From: Paraphaeosphaeria minitans
Taxonomy: Eukaryota; Ascomycota; Dothideomycetes; Pleosporales; Didymosphaeriaceae
DNA: 64,000 bases
Reading direction: 5' to 3'
Assembly: GCA_015832175.1 (NCBI GenBank)
Contig: WJXW01000018.1
Location: 620,001-684,000, forward strand
The position numbers were made by a program, and so were the translations under genes. Position 1 is the stretch's first letter. Each line of letters opens with the position of its first letter. The notes beneath the pieces were generated by a model, which was given only the letters and a program-made list of their open reading frames with translations, was not told the origin of the DNA and did not search any database. This document shows positions 32,002 to 44,283 of this stretch, in pieces.

Positions 32002-34333
32002 TCACGGTCGTGACTTCTTGCCGCCTTTGTGTTTGTCTCCGCCTTTCACATTCTTCTGGGGAGGATTGTTGGTCTGAGAGCCACGAATGGATCCCCGATC
32101 CAAGCCCTGGGTCGATCCTTGAGTCGAGCCATGTGAGTCCGGTGTGAGTCGAGCGCTCGAATTTGTGTTGCCTGACATGCGAGAAGATGCACGCGACATT
32201 TGTCCCTGGCTGTTCAAGTGATCATCCAGACGACCCGTCATGCCCGTGGCGTTGGACGACAGCGACACAGAATGTGAGGAGTCGAACACCGCGTACGCTG
32301 AATCTTGTTGGTATGGCCCAGTGACGGCTTGGTTTTCATCATGATTGACATGCACGTAACGACAGTTTTCTCCGTAGGCGCAGTGGCCTTTTGCGTGCTG
32401 ACGGCAAGGCTGCGTGCTTGCCGGCTGACGTCGTAGATGAGGGTTCTGGTTGTGTACTTGCGGATATCCTTGGCTTGGGCTAGCAACGGATTTAACATCA
32501 CCAGGACCAGGGTGAACGAAGTGACAGGCTGGTCCATAGTAGCAGTAGCCGTTCGCGAAGTTGTGGCAGAGTTGCCTGCCTGTTGTTCGATGATGCTGCG
32601 GAGGGTTCTGGTCGTGCTCCTGCAGTGAAGATAGTTCGGGTGACGGATCGAGCATGAAAGGTCCAAGATAGGAGTGATCGTCAGTTATGGCATTGGCCGA
32701 AGACTGAGGACCTGGCACAACAGGTTTCGACGGAGGCGGTTCTTGAGAAAATAGCCGGAAGCCAGTCGGTGGCATTTGAGCGTCCCTGTCACCACGGTCT
32801 TGTTGCAAGTTGGTCTTCTGATGGACTGAGTACTGACACTCCGCTCCCCGAGAGGATAGCGATAAAGACAAGTGATTATTGACCTTGTCCAGGAGCTCCT
32901 TCTCTCCGACCTCATCGTCCACCTTTGCGGGGGGAGAATCAGAAACCAATCCGGCAGCGAGATTCACACCAAACTCGCCCATCATGGGAATTAGTTCAAT
33001 GTACTCTTCTTGGCTGATCGGATTCTTCCGATCTTCGATCATGAAGAGGCGATCCCAGACCGCCGGAGGAAAGTGTGTTTTTTCCTTCTTCTCGAGCTCA
33101 AGCTCGGTAGCTATATCGATCTCTGCCGGAGTCGTACCCTCCTTGAAGTCCGAAACAAGCCAGTATACCCTACGAGCAACGCGACCACGAACCCAATCGG
33201 GAGCATCAGGTGCGATGCAGACACCAAATTCGTCAAACGAGATGCCAGGAAGGCCGAGGCTCGAGACATATGTCTCAACCTCGTAGTGTGTTCTACGTTT
33301 GCGTGCAACCACCGACCGAGCTCGTGGCGATCCTGCGTCTTGCATAGTTTGGAATGAAATTTTTGTAGAGTCACTGTTGATATGAGCGTGAGCGCCGGGC
33401 TTGAGCTGTTCTAAGATTTCAGTCTCAGCTAGAGGGAAGAGATCAAGCGTCGGAGCCTCGATGATCGACGCATCGGTTGCACGAGCTGCCTCAGAAGTAG
33501 TCTTTGATACATGCACATATTCGGGGATCGAGGTATCTTCTGGGCTCTTGCCATCTTCATCAGCTGGAGAAACATCCAACTTATCCGCGTTCGTGCTATT
33601 GTTTGACTGAATGTGTACATTGGACTCGAGAATGTGCTGGTCAGCATCGTTGACGGCACCCGAAGGCTCCAAGGTCCTCTTCCCCGTCTCCTTTACCACC
33701 TTCTTTGCGTCGTTGACTTTGTCGCGGGTTTTCCACGTCTTGTTCTTGTTCTTTTTGTTGGTGGGGCCAGTCGAAATCTCGTTTGCCAACGGCGGAGATG
33801 AGGTTGTACCGCTTGTCTGGCTCTTCGTGTTCAACTGGACGGGCGAATTGCCATCAGTTGACTCTGCAGCTTTCGCAGAGGGTTTCTTCTTCTTGCTAGT
33901 GCCCGATATGCGTGCCGCTCCGACGACAGAGGGCGTGATGGTGTTAGATATCTTCTGAACGTTCTCTGCAATCGAATCGGGAGGCTTGGACACTACAGTG
34001 GACTTGTTTTTCTTCTGGTTGTTCTTCCGAGCCAACATCTTTTCTGGAGAAGCGACGATGATAGACTTTGTACCGGCCGTCGCATCCTTCTTCAGGACAT
34101 CACTTTCTGCGTCGGAGGGATTGGTAGAGCGCGAATCGGCCTTTACGGCGGCTGAGGTCTGACCATTGTTGGCTATAGCGGAAAGCTGGACTTTCTTGCT
34201 AGTGGGAACGACAGCGCTGGCGGGTGCTTCATGTGAGGTTAGAAAAGTTTGCGAAGCAGTGAGTTAAAAACACCTATCACTTACCTTGGACTTGATTGCC
34301 AGCAGCGACAGCGGCCCAAGTGTTACCTTTCAT
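32002..34333 (-). CDS. Protein with two CCCH zinc fingers (putative RNA-binding)
   Basis: Exon 1 is 34333-34285 (MKGNTWAAVAAGNQVQ); a 58-nt GT-AG intron; exon 2 is 34226-32002; 757 residues. Two fingers near the C-terminus fit C-x7-C-x5-C-x3-H: CHNFANGYCYYGPACHFVH and CRQHAKGHCAYGENCRYVH. The first half is Lys/Ser/Thr-rich with basic clusters (RKNNQKKNKS, NKKNKNKTWKTRDK) that could be nuclear or RNA contacts. A central region with predicted helices (SFDEFGVCIAPDAPDWVRGR, EEYIELIPMMGEFG) is more ordered. The C-terminus is Ser/Gly/Asn-rich and ends KGGDKHKGGKKSRP. CCCH pairs of this type usually bind mRNA. No closer orthologue is recognised. Confidence 0.82.
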
Positions 34334-37300
34334 GTTGAAGTAAGGGCGCCGTAAATGGCGAGGTATGTGGGTTGCTACCAACACGTTACGACAGAACGCG
34401 TGTTTGGTGGAAAAAGTGAGAGCGTTGTGTCTGATCAGCAGGTAAGCTGAATCTGAAAGAGAGGTGGTGCCTTGATATACTGTTGACGTCGCTGTCGAAA
34501 TTATAGCGTAGGTATGCGTGGTCAGTGCGCCCGTTGCTGAGGTGAAACTGAAGGTGAGCCACGAGCTTTAGGAAAGACCGAATATAGTCTGGATAGGTAC
34601 AGAAGCCTAGGAATTAGTGAAAGAAATGTATGTGGTCCCAAGAAATGACTGCGGTTGGTGGGCGTTGTCGCGTTAAAGCGAAAAAGCGCGCGATATCCTA
34701 CCTGACCAGGTCAGGATCGAGGAGAATATAAACAAGCTTGATACAAAGTGTGATGGGTTCATTCAGTATCAACTACATTCTGAGACTACACGTCGCTCCA
34801 TGGGTTCGCGACTCTGTTCAGTTAGAGCCACAGATTGCTCATTCTTGTCGGCCTGTTGAGATTCTCAGCGTTGAGCCAGCGGGTGTATTGGTCACCTGTC
34901 GCTGATCACTTTAGCTTCGCTGCCGCCGGAGATGCCGGGGAGTCTTCACAGTAAGCGCGAAATCCGCGATTCTTTTGATAGTTGCGACTGCGGCCTGTAT
35001 GTAACAAGTGTCAAGCGCTTATATTGTGGCTTAGTTAGTCTTGTTGACCGTTCTGGATGAGCTCTATAGGAATAGCACCGTACTGTTAACACTATACTGA
35101 AGAGGAGAACGACTTGTTTATTTTGCTGGGTATTTCCATCTCTGCTATACTGGCGACTAGCTAAGCTTTAGTGAGATAAAAGGGAGCGCCTGCGAGCATC
35201 TCTGCGTGGGCTCTAGTGTTTGCTGTGGCGACGCCTGCTAGGCCCTAGCTAAGATGTAGTAGTCTTAGCTGCACGATTAATCATAGCGACGGCTCGTATA
35301 CTGTGACCGGTACTGATCTAGGTCCCTAAACTGTTCTCCCTGAGAATGCTGCGGGGCATTACTACAGCTTCTTAAAGGCGCTTTAGTATGTCCTCTACAA
35401 GACCTATTTTGACAAATGTCTCTATTAGGCGATTATTAGCGCTTGCTATGTTGCTAGGAATTATAAACTGAAGACTTACTCGCAAGTAACACCTTTTAGG
35501 GCTTCACTGAAAGTGCACTACTTTTACTATAACGTAGGAACCTGTAGGTAAGCCATAGTTGTATAACTGTATAATAGAGTAATTTCTTACAAGATAAAGT
35601 ATATTCTGAAATTTTTCTTTGCTGTGTCAGTCGCTGCAATCCATCACCTTAATGCCCTGACGCTGCAGATAGTTTCATATTGGTCCTTGTTGCTCGCACC
35701 GCCAAGACCGAAGCCCCTCAAATTGGAAGTGGATATCGTTGGCAGCTGCAGCTGTTCAGCCCTTCGCTATCGCGATGTGTAGACGCGAGCGTTGGTAATT
35801 CCAGTTCGCACGCTTTTTCAAGGCCGTCGATTGCCATGGGCATCTTGTGGCGTGGAACTACTGCGTGACATGAGTTGCCGGGTGTGTTAAATTTCTATAG
35901 CCAGAATGCCAGATTGAGATGCCGTGCTTAGCCTTGAGAAGTATGAGATGATGGAATGGACGTAGGGCCTTGGCAAACGTACCATGGCAATGACTATTAT
36001 CGTCATCGCCCTGCCTTTTTGCCTTGAATCCAGCCACGTCCTCCAAAATTGCCTTTACGTGATGTTGCTATGCTGTGTGCGATTCGCCATATCAAAACTA
36101 CTTCTCGATTCCACGGAACTTGTGCCTATAGCATTGCCTATCTCCAGTCACTGCGAAGGCCAAGACATAATAGAACACGAGAGGATCGGGTCAGCATGAT
36201 AGGTCTTAGATCCAGCCACCGAATCTAGGGCCCTTCCGACAACAACTTCCAACATCGAATACCAATCCCTACCGCTAATGGGTATCGAGGTGCTCCTTTT
36301 TCCATGCGTTAGAATTTTGTAGATTCATGTGAGCACCAAACTGCTAGATAATCCAAACGGAACGTGACGCATTGAAGCTCTCACTTAATCTACGTGTATG
36401 TGGAAGTCTCGTCACGTGGGACAGCCCCAAGCTTACACGGACCCAGCACCAGGCATACTTTTTGGGAACAACACCCCATGGACTTGCTGGCGTGTGGAAA
36501 TAGTCCTGCTGCATATGTCTGCGTAAAAGGTGCAAGTTTCTCTCTCCGTTGGATTAGCCATCGTTCCCCTGGAGAATAAGATAGATGCCGGTCGTTCGTA
36601 ATCAGCGTAAGGCAGTTGTTGAAGGGTGTGTCAAACCAAGGGCGTCTTGAGACCCACCAAAGCACGGTGAAGACGCGTTTCTGCATTACCAAGGATGGCA
36701 GGCTGCAGTATGACCTTGGTTCAAAACGTACCTGTGGCGTAGGTAAGCGATTCCGATGATCGGCGAGACAGCGTCTAGTTACCAGTCGACCTGTCCGAGC
36801 GCAGGTATCGCGTTACTGCCGTGTCTTGACCAAATGCACTAGATGTGGCTACCATGAAATGGAAGACTGACCTGTTATTAATTTAGAGATGGCGACTTCG
36901 TAGATAAGGTTGGGCGGCGAATGTTGGTCGTGATGGCACTGTTGGGTGGAAAGATAATGCAGAGCCTTGCCGTTTCGGACTAGCACAGCCTTTCCTTATG
37001 AAGGGTGCTTGTCTGCAGAGCGCCACAGGAGCAGAGAATGTTCCATGCGTCTCCCGTTCTCGCACAGGGCCAATTGCATCCTTATGCTGACAGGCTCGGC
37101 AGGGCGGACAAGATGTGTTGTTGATTAAAAAGCTATCCTGCGGTGCTATTGAACGTCCGTGCGCCCGGTTTTACCGGGGACTATCACAAACCTTTGAAGT
37201 CCGACGCCTGTTCTCCCGTTTCTCCAGTCGCGCGGCACCAGTCCTTTTCAGCGACATGATTGGGTCTGGTCCGCAGCTGCCTCATGCATACGAAGCGGGC

Positions 37301-37823
37301 TTGAATGCCTGCTCCTTCGTTGTCCGCCTGTGCTAAGCTGCCCAAGGTGTGCTGTACCTACAGCGTACGCAGGGCTGTATGTCGGTCCTCTAGGTATGAG
37401 CTGTGCCACGATGAGATGAGTCGATGCTTCGGTAAATACACGATTATTCCCCAAAGGTTCGTGTTCCCAATAATTACGTGGTACATACGTGCTAAAGGCA
37501 GCTTCGGGCTTCTACAACGCAGCCCTGTCTTTCGACGGGATCGCCCACTGGCCCCATGCGCGCAGTAGTCGTCTTATATCCTGAAGCCCATCAGCCAATT
37601 AAGCTCACACTGCTGGATCCTAGGCCTACCCCACGGCTCGTACTTGGTTGCGCGTTTCGATCCGAGCGCCGCATGCATCATCTATCTAAAGCTTCCCTAC
37701 ACCCCAGCATTTGCGCCGTCAACTTACGTCGAACTCGCTGGCCGTGTGGCCGGTGCGCATCCTTCACATGATCTTGGTCACTTAGTTTTGTCGTCGATCG
37801 ATATTCTAACAGACGGCTACAAC
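34334..37823. other. 3.5-kb gene-free region with a RIP-like stretch
   Basis: No gene is supported. Its central part (about 34950-35640, separate entry) is TA-rich and stop-dense. The flanks have ordinary composition but only short, featureless open frames. Confidence 0.55.
34950..35640. mobile_element. Putative RIP-degraded transposon relic
   Basis: The stretch is visibly enriched in TpA and poor in CpA (for example CTAGCTAAGCTTTAGTGAG, TATAACTGTATAATAGAG), and every frame is full of stops. Read through its stops, one plus-strand frame still has protein-like patches (HYYSFLKAL*YVLYKTYFDK), as expected if CAA/CAG codons became TAA/TAG. C-to-T change at CpA is the footprint of repeat-induced point mutation in ascomycetes. 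The element class cannot be told and I see no terminal repeats. Confidence 0.45.
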
Positions 37824-39461
37824 ATGTACTATGGGATGGACACTTTAGAGAGAAGGCGGACAGCCCCGATAGGCGATCGCGGCACTATTATCAATATTGT
37901 GTCTTGGTTATTGACAGTCGTTGCGATATGCGTCCTCGCCGCGAGATTCACGATGCGACTATCGATCAAGGACAAAACACGCCGATTTGGACTCCATGAT
38001 CTCTTCATTGTGTTAGCCTTTGTGAGTTGCGAGAGCTGGCGTTTACCGTCGTAAGGCTGACCTTGGTAGCTCTTCAGCGTCGGTCAAACCATTGCTGTAT
38101 CTATAGAATCGATACAGGCACTGGGTCAGCATATGCGCGAGCTGAGTGCCAACCAGATCACGATATCCCAGAAGGTGGGCCGGTTTTCACAACGACCACG
38201 ATGGTATGCTAATTTGTGCAGACTGAGTATGCGAGCTGTATACTCTACATCGCGAGCATGGGCTGTGCTAGGATATCTTTGTGCTTGCTCATCAAGGATA
38301 TTCTTCCTGGATCGATAGCCCGCTATACAGCCCTCGGGTTTGCTGCATTCACAGCTCTCTGGACGACTATTGGTGTTCTTGTTGCTGCATTCTCATGCTC
38401 ACTGCCCAATCCGTGGCAGTGGGGCAACGGAAAGAAATGCCTCGATATCTCCGGCTGGGTCAACTACATTGGAAGCACGAATATTGTTGTTGAAATTCTT
38501 CTAGTCATGATACCCCTCTGTGTATGGAACGTTAGAACCTCCGCTGGTCGGCGCATGTCTGTTTCTCTGTTATTCCTATCTCGTCTCAGGTATGTGTCCG
38601 CCTCAATTCGATATATGGTTCATTACTGACGGTGCCAGCGTCGTCGCCGCTGTCAGTGCGCAGCTGCACTTTTTCAACGCACGCCATATCGATGATTTCA
38701 CCTACGAAAACTGGCGTACTGTACTCTGTATCCAAGTCGCGCAGAACCTGTCCATCATTACTGCATGTCTCCCCAGTCTACATCCCTTCATAGTGAAGAT
38801 GCTTGCGGGATCTATCAAGAGCGAAGAAATCATGACCTGCGGAGAGCGGCACTTCCAAAACATGTCGTTGTTCTCTAGACGGAGAGACTTCGACTCCATA
38901 TCATCACAGTCTTCCGGTATGCCCATCAAGCAGGAGAAGGAAGAAGAGTACTGCGCACCACTGGCTACTTATGGGCTCGATCGAGCATCTACACACCTCA
39001 TTTCGCCCCAATCCAACCGCTTCCCCTTGAACGTTGCCACACCTCGGGCCAGTCCGGAACCGCCAAAGGATGTATTCATGCGAAGTGTTGAGATACCCAC
39101 TAGTGCCTCGCGCTCCGCCAGTTTGAGGCGAAAGTCCACTGTCCGGACGGTTCGCAACTCGAGAGGGATCCCTGAAATCCCTGAAATCCCCAAATCACTG
39201 TCCGAAGTAGGCGTCCTGCCATTAATAGACTTCGACTCGGACAGCAAGACGAGCGATATAAGATCCGAAGCCAGCAGTCAGCAGAACAGTCAGCGAAGCA
39301 GGAGGCCGCGGTCCGGTTACGTGTTTAATAGATCCAAAGTCATCAGCGTGCCAGAAGAGAGCTTTTTGAGAGATCAGCGGGAGGAGGAACAGTATTACAA
39401 AAAGTACTATCCGCCATTACCTAGTCCAAAGACTCCTAGACAGCCCCCTCGAGCATTTTAA
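37824..39461 (+). CDS. SAT4/rhodopsin-domain 7TM integral membrane protein (PTH11-like receptor class)
   Basis: Four exons, 37824-38021, 38070-38174, 38222-38589 and 38639-39461, with introns of 48, 47 and 48 nt; 497 residues. Seven helices are readable: IINIVSWLLTVVAICVL; DLFIVLAFLFSVGQTIAV (made by the first splice); ASCILYIASMGCARISLCLL; LGFAAFTALWTTIGVLVAAF; STNIVVEILLVMIPLCVW; VSLLFLSRLSVVAAVSA (made by the third splice); NLSIITACLPSLHPFIV. The fungal signature W-x(2)-N-Y-I-G-S before helix 5 and the pre-helix-4 lysine stretch fit the SAT4 family. The ~200-residue cytosolic tail is Ser/Arg-rich, suited to phosphorylation. Family members act as non-canonical GPCR-like sensors. The ligand is unknown. 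Confidence 0.83.
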
Positions 39462-41666
39462 TCTGCCCTAGAAATGAATAGATCAATGTATACTTTCAAA
39501 CTCCATTTCAAATTCCACGATATGCTTCGTTGTCGGATTTGGTGCATTTTAATTCCAAGCCAAGCTTGATCGAGCTTGATTCCTTGGGCAACTAAAACTT
39601 TTCTGAATTGGTCTACTTTCGCGTTCGGCCACTTACCTAGATCCTTTCGCTGCGCATGCTCACTACGACAACTAAGTGGGCGACGAAAACCGGTGCCACT
39701 GCGCACTTCGTGCCCTTCTCTCCCTAACAATGATGAGCTGAAGCCTCATCATCGCCAGTCCACGTGACGGCAGCGTGAAGTAATTGCTTACTTTGATTTG
39801 CAGCGATCCTCACGATTGAGCCTCGCATCAGCCGCATGCTCCTACGCGCACGAGCTGCACTACGGCAGTACATCACACGACCGCTTCCCCACGCAACAAA
39901 CGCATTCATCATTAGCTCGTAGTCTCCAAATCCTTCTGTCAAAATGCCATGTTATTGTGTAAACATCAGCGAATCTCGATGGAGTGCCTATCCGTAGATG
40001 CCGATCACCTAGGTACCAATCCGACGCATCATGCTCGCTACCCAGTCCTTGGAAGATACAGCGAAGCCACCTACTCCTTCCCATGAACGAGCTCGAAGCA
40101 GATGATGCCAGCGTAGTGAGATTGCTTATTTCTAGATGCGGAGGCTAGGTACAACCCTCTGCTGACTTGATCATCGCGAGGCACCGCGCGTTGTGCGTCG
40201 GCCTTACGATGCACGAGAATCTATATTTAGGTAGTACATCGAGGTATTAGTACCATCGGGCGTACGCTCGTATGAGTATTTCACGTTCGAAGGCTCCAAA
40301 CCCTCACTGCTTTGCCTGTACTTGAGTCGTCTCGCATCAGAGTGAATAAACCACCGACTCGCCTACCTAGGTAGGTACCTAGGTACCTAGCTCCCGCTTC
40401 GCTTCCCCCGCTCAACACACACATCAACACACCCGTACGGGTCACAGCACGAAGTGCAATCACACCGTTTCCCCCACCAGAGCCAAAGCTCATGTGTCTG
40501 CGTTTCGTTCCCCGACCGGGGTTGTAGACTTTGCGCTCTGATTTGTTTCGGAGTCCGAAAATAGCTGCACGGACCGACCTATAAACGGGCTAGGATGCAT
40601 TGGGAAGGCAAGTCCAGGACTGCAAAAGGAAAGTGGGATTATCAGGTTCTGCACACGACGAGGCTGTGCTGTCGGTTGTCCCAATCCAGGACTCTTGTAC
40701 CTAGGTATGTATGATGAGTGTGCTCAAATGAAGTACGGTCACGTGATTCACCAAGATTCATCTGTAAATATATACGTGGCGACACAGTCAACTCTGCACG
40801 GGGTGTAGTATGGCATTACTCATGCGAGGGTACAACATGTGCACACCCGCAGCTAAAGCATTTGGACATGCGTTTCGGTAGTTACCGAAGAGCTGGCCAG
40901 GTGTAGGTGTTGCGGGGGCGACTTGCGTACTCAACGCCCACCTGCTCCTCGAGCAGAGCCGTTGGTGCCATCATGTGGGAGCCCCGATAGATACCCGAAA
41001 CGCAAGACGCCATTGACTGAGCCCGGAGATTGACATAGGGTGAAGAGTTGTATCACACGACCATCGAAGTCCCATTGGCAAGTGCCCATACCTGAAGGGG
41101 GCTGCGCAAGGCTGAACGTAGACTTTCACTATCGGGATGCCCGATCAGATCCAACCACCGGAGTTTCCCTGTGGAAAATGCCTGGGTTGCGATTCTGTCT
41201 CTCAACGGCGACTTTACTTGTGGTTTTAGAGTTTGCTACATATGTACCTGCACGAGATGACGCCGTCTCGCATAAGACCACGACCGATGTAGGTACCTAT
41301 GGAAGAGATGATTTTCGGACCCGCAGGGACTAGGCGGAATCGGGTCATGCTTGTATTTGCTCAAAGGCCCCGGGGACCTGAGCGCATGCAGCATTGTCTC
41401 ACTGTGGTCAGACCGTTTTCAGTCATCGTTTCCCGTGATTTGTAACTATATTACTGTTTTGATCAATCATCCAACTGTTCATTGTCCGTGAGGCCCAAAA
41501 CAGCAAGACATAGAGCTTTACAGTCAGATGGTTGTGTGCAAAATGTGTCCCAGGGTGTTCCGTCTGGCTGCTTAGTCAAATGTCTTGCATGCAAGTGATC
41601 CTCCGCTTGTACATCCCGAGGGCCATTTTGATTACGACGGTCTTCCAATACTATGCTCGTCAACAC
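39462..41666. other. 2.2-kb intergenic region with CCTAGGTA palindromes
   Basis: No supported gene. It contains several copies of the palindromic word ACCTAGGT/TACCTAGGTA (near 40006, 40367-40390 and 40698) that recurs elsewhere in the window. Confidence 0.55.
40361..40392. repeat. Tandem CCTAGGTA palindrome cluster
   Basis: ACCTAGGTAGGTACCTAGG-type sequence: three overlapping CCTAGG palindromes within about 30 bp. Similar single or paired copies occur near 44393, 45041, 45360, 57367 and 63307. Confidence 0.75.
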
Positions 41667-42837
41667 CTAATCACCGCCTTTGAATAGGGAGCTGCGCGGC
41701 TTCAGCTCGTCGCTGCCGAAGAGCGAAGTGTTCGAGGGTGCAACGGGCGTATTGGCGGAGATTTGCCAGTTTGTCTCGACCTGGAGAAGGGAGTCATCCA
41801 CAGGGAGCATGAGAGAGCGGGCGACAACGTGCTGTTCTCCCTTGTGACGCTTCTTCTCGGACCCCTCAAGATCCCCATCTTGCTCACTGGCGTTTCGCTT
41901 TCCAATAATCGTCTGCGGATTGTTGTGTGACGATGACAACATGCTGGCGACTGAGTTGGAGTGGGCAGCACTGTCCACCGGGCTCTTCGGGACATTGTTG
42001 GCTACGAATGCATCCAGATCCTCAAACTTCGGCGGGATGACTGGAGTAGGATGGTCAGGTCAAGGGACGATGGAGGAGCGCCCGAAGCAGTAATAGGCTG
42101 TCGAACAGGAACCTCCTCTGGGAACAACTCCATCAGCTTGGCCAGCATTTTCTGGGGCTTGCTCTTCTGCAAAAACCAAATAGCTTCCTTCACGTCCACA
42201 ACCTGAGCGGCTTTCTTCTGCTGTAGATTGGGCCGCGAGATCTTAGGGAAGTGCAATGCTGGCCAGTCCATCGTCGATGCCTCGGGCTTGACTTCTGCGC
42301 CTCCAGAAACTCAGCATCTTGCACCGCCAAGCCAAGAATGGCAGTGGTCGGTGTCTGCAGTGGCTCGTTATTGACCTTCGGCTTGGTGGTGCGCTGGGGC
42401 TTAGGCTTGTAGTGATCTGATTCGTTTGTCTTGAGAGCCTCTAGAAGCACACCGGGCTGTATATCTCTGGCGGACATGTCACCCTGCAGCTTCAGATCCT
42501 CGATAGTTTGGGTCGGAGCACGATAATTCAGACCACGCTGGCTCCGCAGTCCAGGAATCAAGATACCGACGAACTTGGCAACTTTCGCATTGTAAGCTTT
42601 CTGGACCTCGTCTGCGTTGTTACCCAGATCCTTCGCCTTCTGAATACGCTCAAGCTCTACTTGCCACTCTTTGGTGAAGCGCTTCATGTTCACTTTCAGG
42701 GTCTTCTTCTGCGCCGACTTGAATGTGAAGAAGTCGTAATTGGTGCTCTTCCACAGTCGCACGAAAGCCTCCCGCTTGTCAAAGACAGCAGCATCATTGT
42801 GGTGCTCGAGGACTGCGGCAAGGTAAGCAACTAAGAA
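41667..42837 (-). pseudogene. 5'-truncated, frame-broken gene fragment of unknown family
   Basis: A minus-strand coding-like stretch runs from the TAG at 42838-42840 to a TAG at 41667. It has no ATG near its 5' end: the first protein-like text (AVLEHHNDAAVFDKREAFVRLW) follows directly after the stop that ends the neighbouring regulator. It continues (KNLGNN-like helical text: KEWQVELERIQKAKDLGNN, KVAKFVGILIPGLRSQRG) and changes frame near 42305 (from DAEFLEA to AEVKPEASTMDWPALHF). It changes again near 42065 to VIPPKFEDLDAFVANNVP and ends SSLFKGGD. No intron of reasonable size explains either shift. A basic patch EKKRHKG is visible. The family is not recognised. Truncation plus two frame breaks suggests a decaying gene. 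Confidence 0.55.
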
Positions 42838-44283
42838 CTAGTTTTGGGCCCTGCAGATCAACGTGCTGAGTTGGACCAATGGTGTAATGATCGCATCAGT
42901 TGCATACTCACGACAGTCCATCAAATGCTGACAGCACTGATCCATGTACCGCGTGTGCGTTAACGTCGTTGGTCTTCTCCACGATTGTGCGAAATTAGGT
43001 TGTCATTAGTATCCAGAGACAACCTGTCATACCGAGATAGACTAGAGACTTGATCGCCTCATGCCGACAGGGGCAATGTGAATGTCAAACTTACTTTGCA
43101 GCCATATAAAATGTCCCAAGGAAAGCACGTTTCTCTGCGAGAGACCGCACGGAATACAAACTAGCACCGATATCTCCCATAGGGATCTTCTTCTTTGCGT
43201 TTTGAGGGTTTTTGGAAAAGCCAAGGTCTTGGAGCATCGCAATGCATAATTGTAGCATAACTGCCAGGTGTTGCTTGAACGGATCATAGTAGAAGTGGTA
43301 CCTTTATATATCACTACGTTAGCGAAATTAATTAAGATCATTTTCGGTTGAGATCCATACCACCCAGTATACAAAAGTATACCTTGCAAAAGCTCTAAGC
43401 TCTTATGCGAGTGACTAATGACACGAAGCGATATCTGTTCTTTGAGCTTGGCTGCAAGGGTGGCCTGCAGACCAGCCTGTCTGTGGGTGGTCACTGTAAG
43501 GATCGCGTGGAACAGAAAAGGATGGCTTTGACGCAGAGCTTTGCCATTGATAGAGGGCGGAACAATGACGAATGGGAAGGCAGGTGTATACGAGTGCCTG
43601 AATTCCTGTAGTAAAGAATCCGCTTTGTAGTCATCCAAAAGACCGTCTGCCACCGGATCGTATGCTTTGCAACACGCTTCCGCAGGAACGTACGGTATGT
43701 TTTCCTTTCGAACGTCAGAAGGCTTATCATTATGGCACAGGAAGAGAGTCAGGAATGCTTGAAAGAAAGCTATTTGTTCGCATAGCTAGCAAAGCTAGCC
43801 TTACCGGTGATCGTGCTGGCGTGCCATAGGGCGAAGGAACGTTCTCAGAACGTCCATCAGGATCATCGGGACTCTCCGGGGGAATCGCGAGCGGTAAATG
43901 AACTCCTTGAGTAGCAGAAGCGCTAGAGCTAACTGGTATCGATGCAGCCTGACCGTTCGCTAATAGGTCTATCAGCGTATCCACCCGCTGTTCAAGTTGC
44001 TTGACACGTCTCGATGAGAAGTCAGCCAACCGTTACACAGTAACACCTCAAGAGACACACGCATGGGGCGTAGCATGAACACTCACGAGCGGTTCTTCGG
44101 GCCCCTCTTTTTCGCAGTCTCCTTTAAAAAACACTCTTTCTTCAGCCTCTGGCACCGGTAGCAGATGCCAAGCCTGTCCTCGGAAGGCGAGCACTTGGCC
44201 TTGGATTTTGTGCAGGATTGGCAAGCCTTCCGCTTCTTTGCATCTTCCACAGTCATCTTGGCGCTCCAAAGAAGTCCAGCCAA
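42838..44283 (-). pseudogene. Zn2Cys6 fungal transcription factor, 3' half disrupted
   Basis: Exons 44283-44087, 44009-43805, 43722-43361 and 43301-43095 join in phase at GT-AG introns. The N-terminus holds the binuclear cluster CQSCTKSKAKC...CYRCQRLKKEC (C-x2-C-x6-C-x9-C-x2-C-x6-C). A coiled linker (VKQLEQRVDTLIDLL) and the start of the fungal middle homology region follow (LRQSHPFLFHAILTVTTHRQ, SLELLQGILLYTGWYHFYYDP, EKRAFLGTFYMA). The next exon (from 43023) opens as KLSLDTND, but the conserved text NFAQSWRRPTTLTHTRYMDQCCQHLMDCREY lies one base out of frame. It then meets an in-frame TAG at 42838, long before the usual C-terminus. A 1-bp loss near 42995 plus the stop suggests a dead or truncated regulator. 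An assembly error is possible. Confidence 0.65.
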
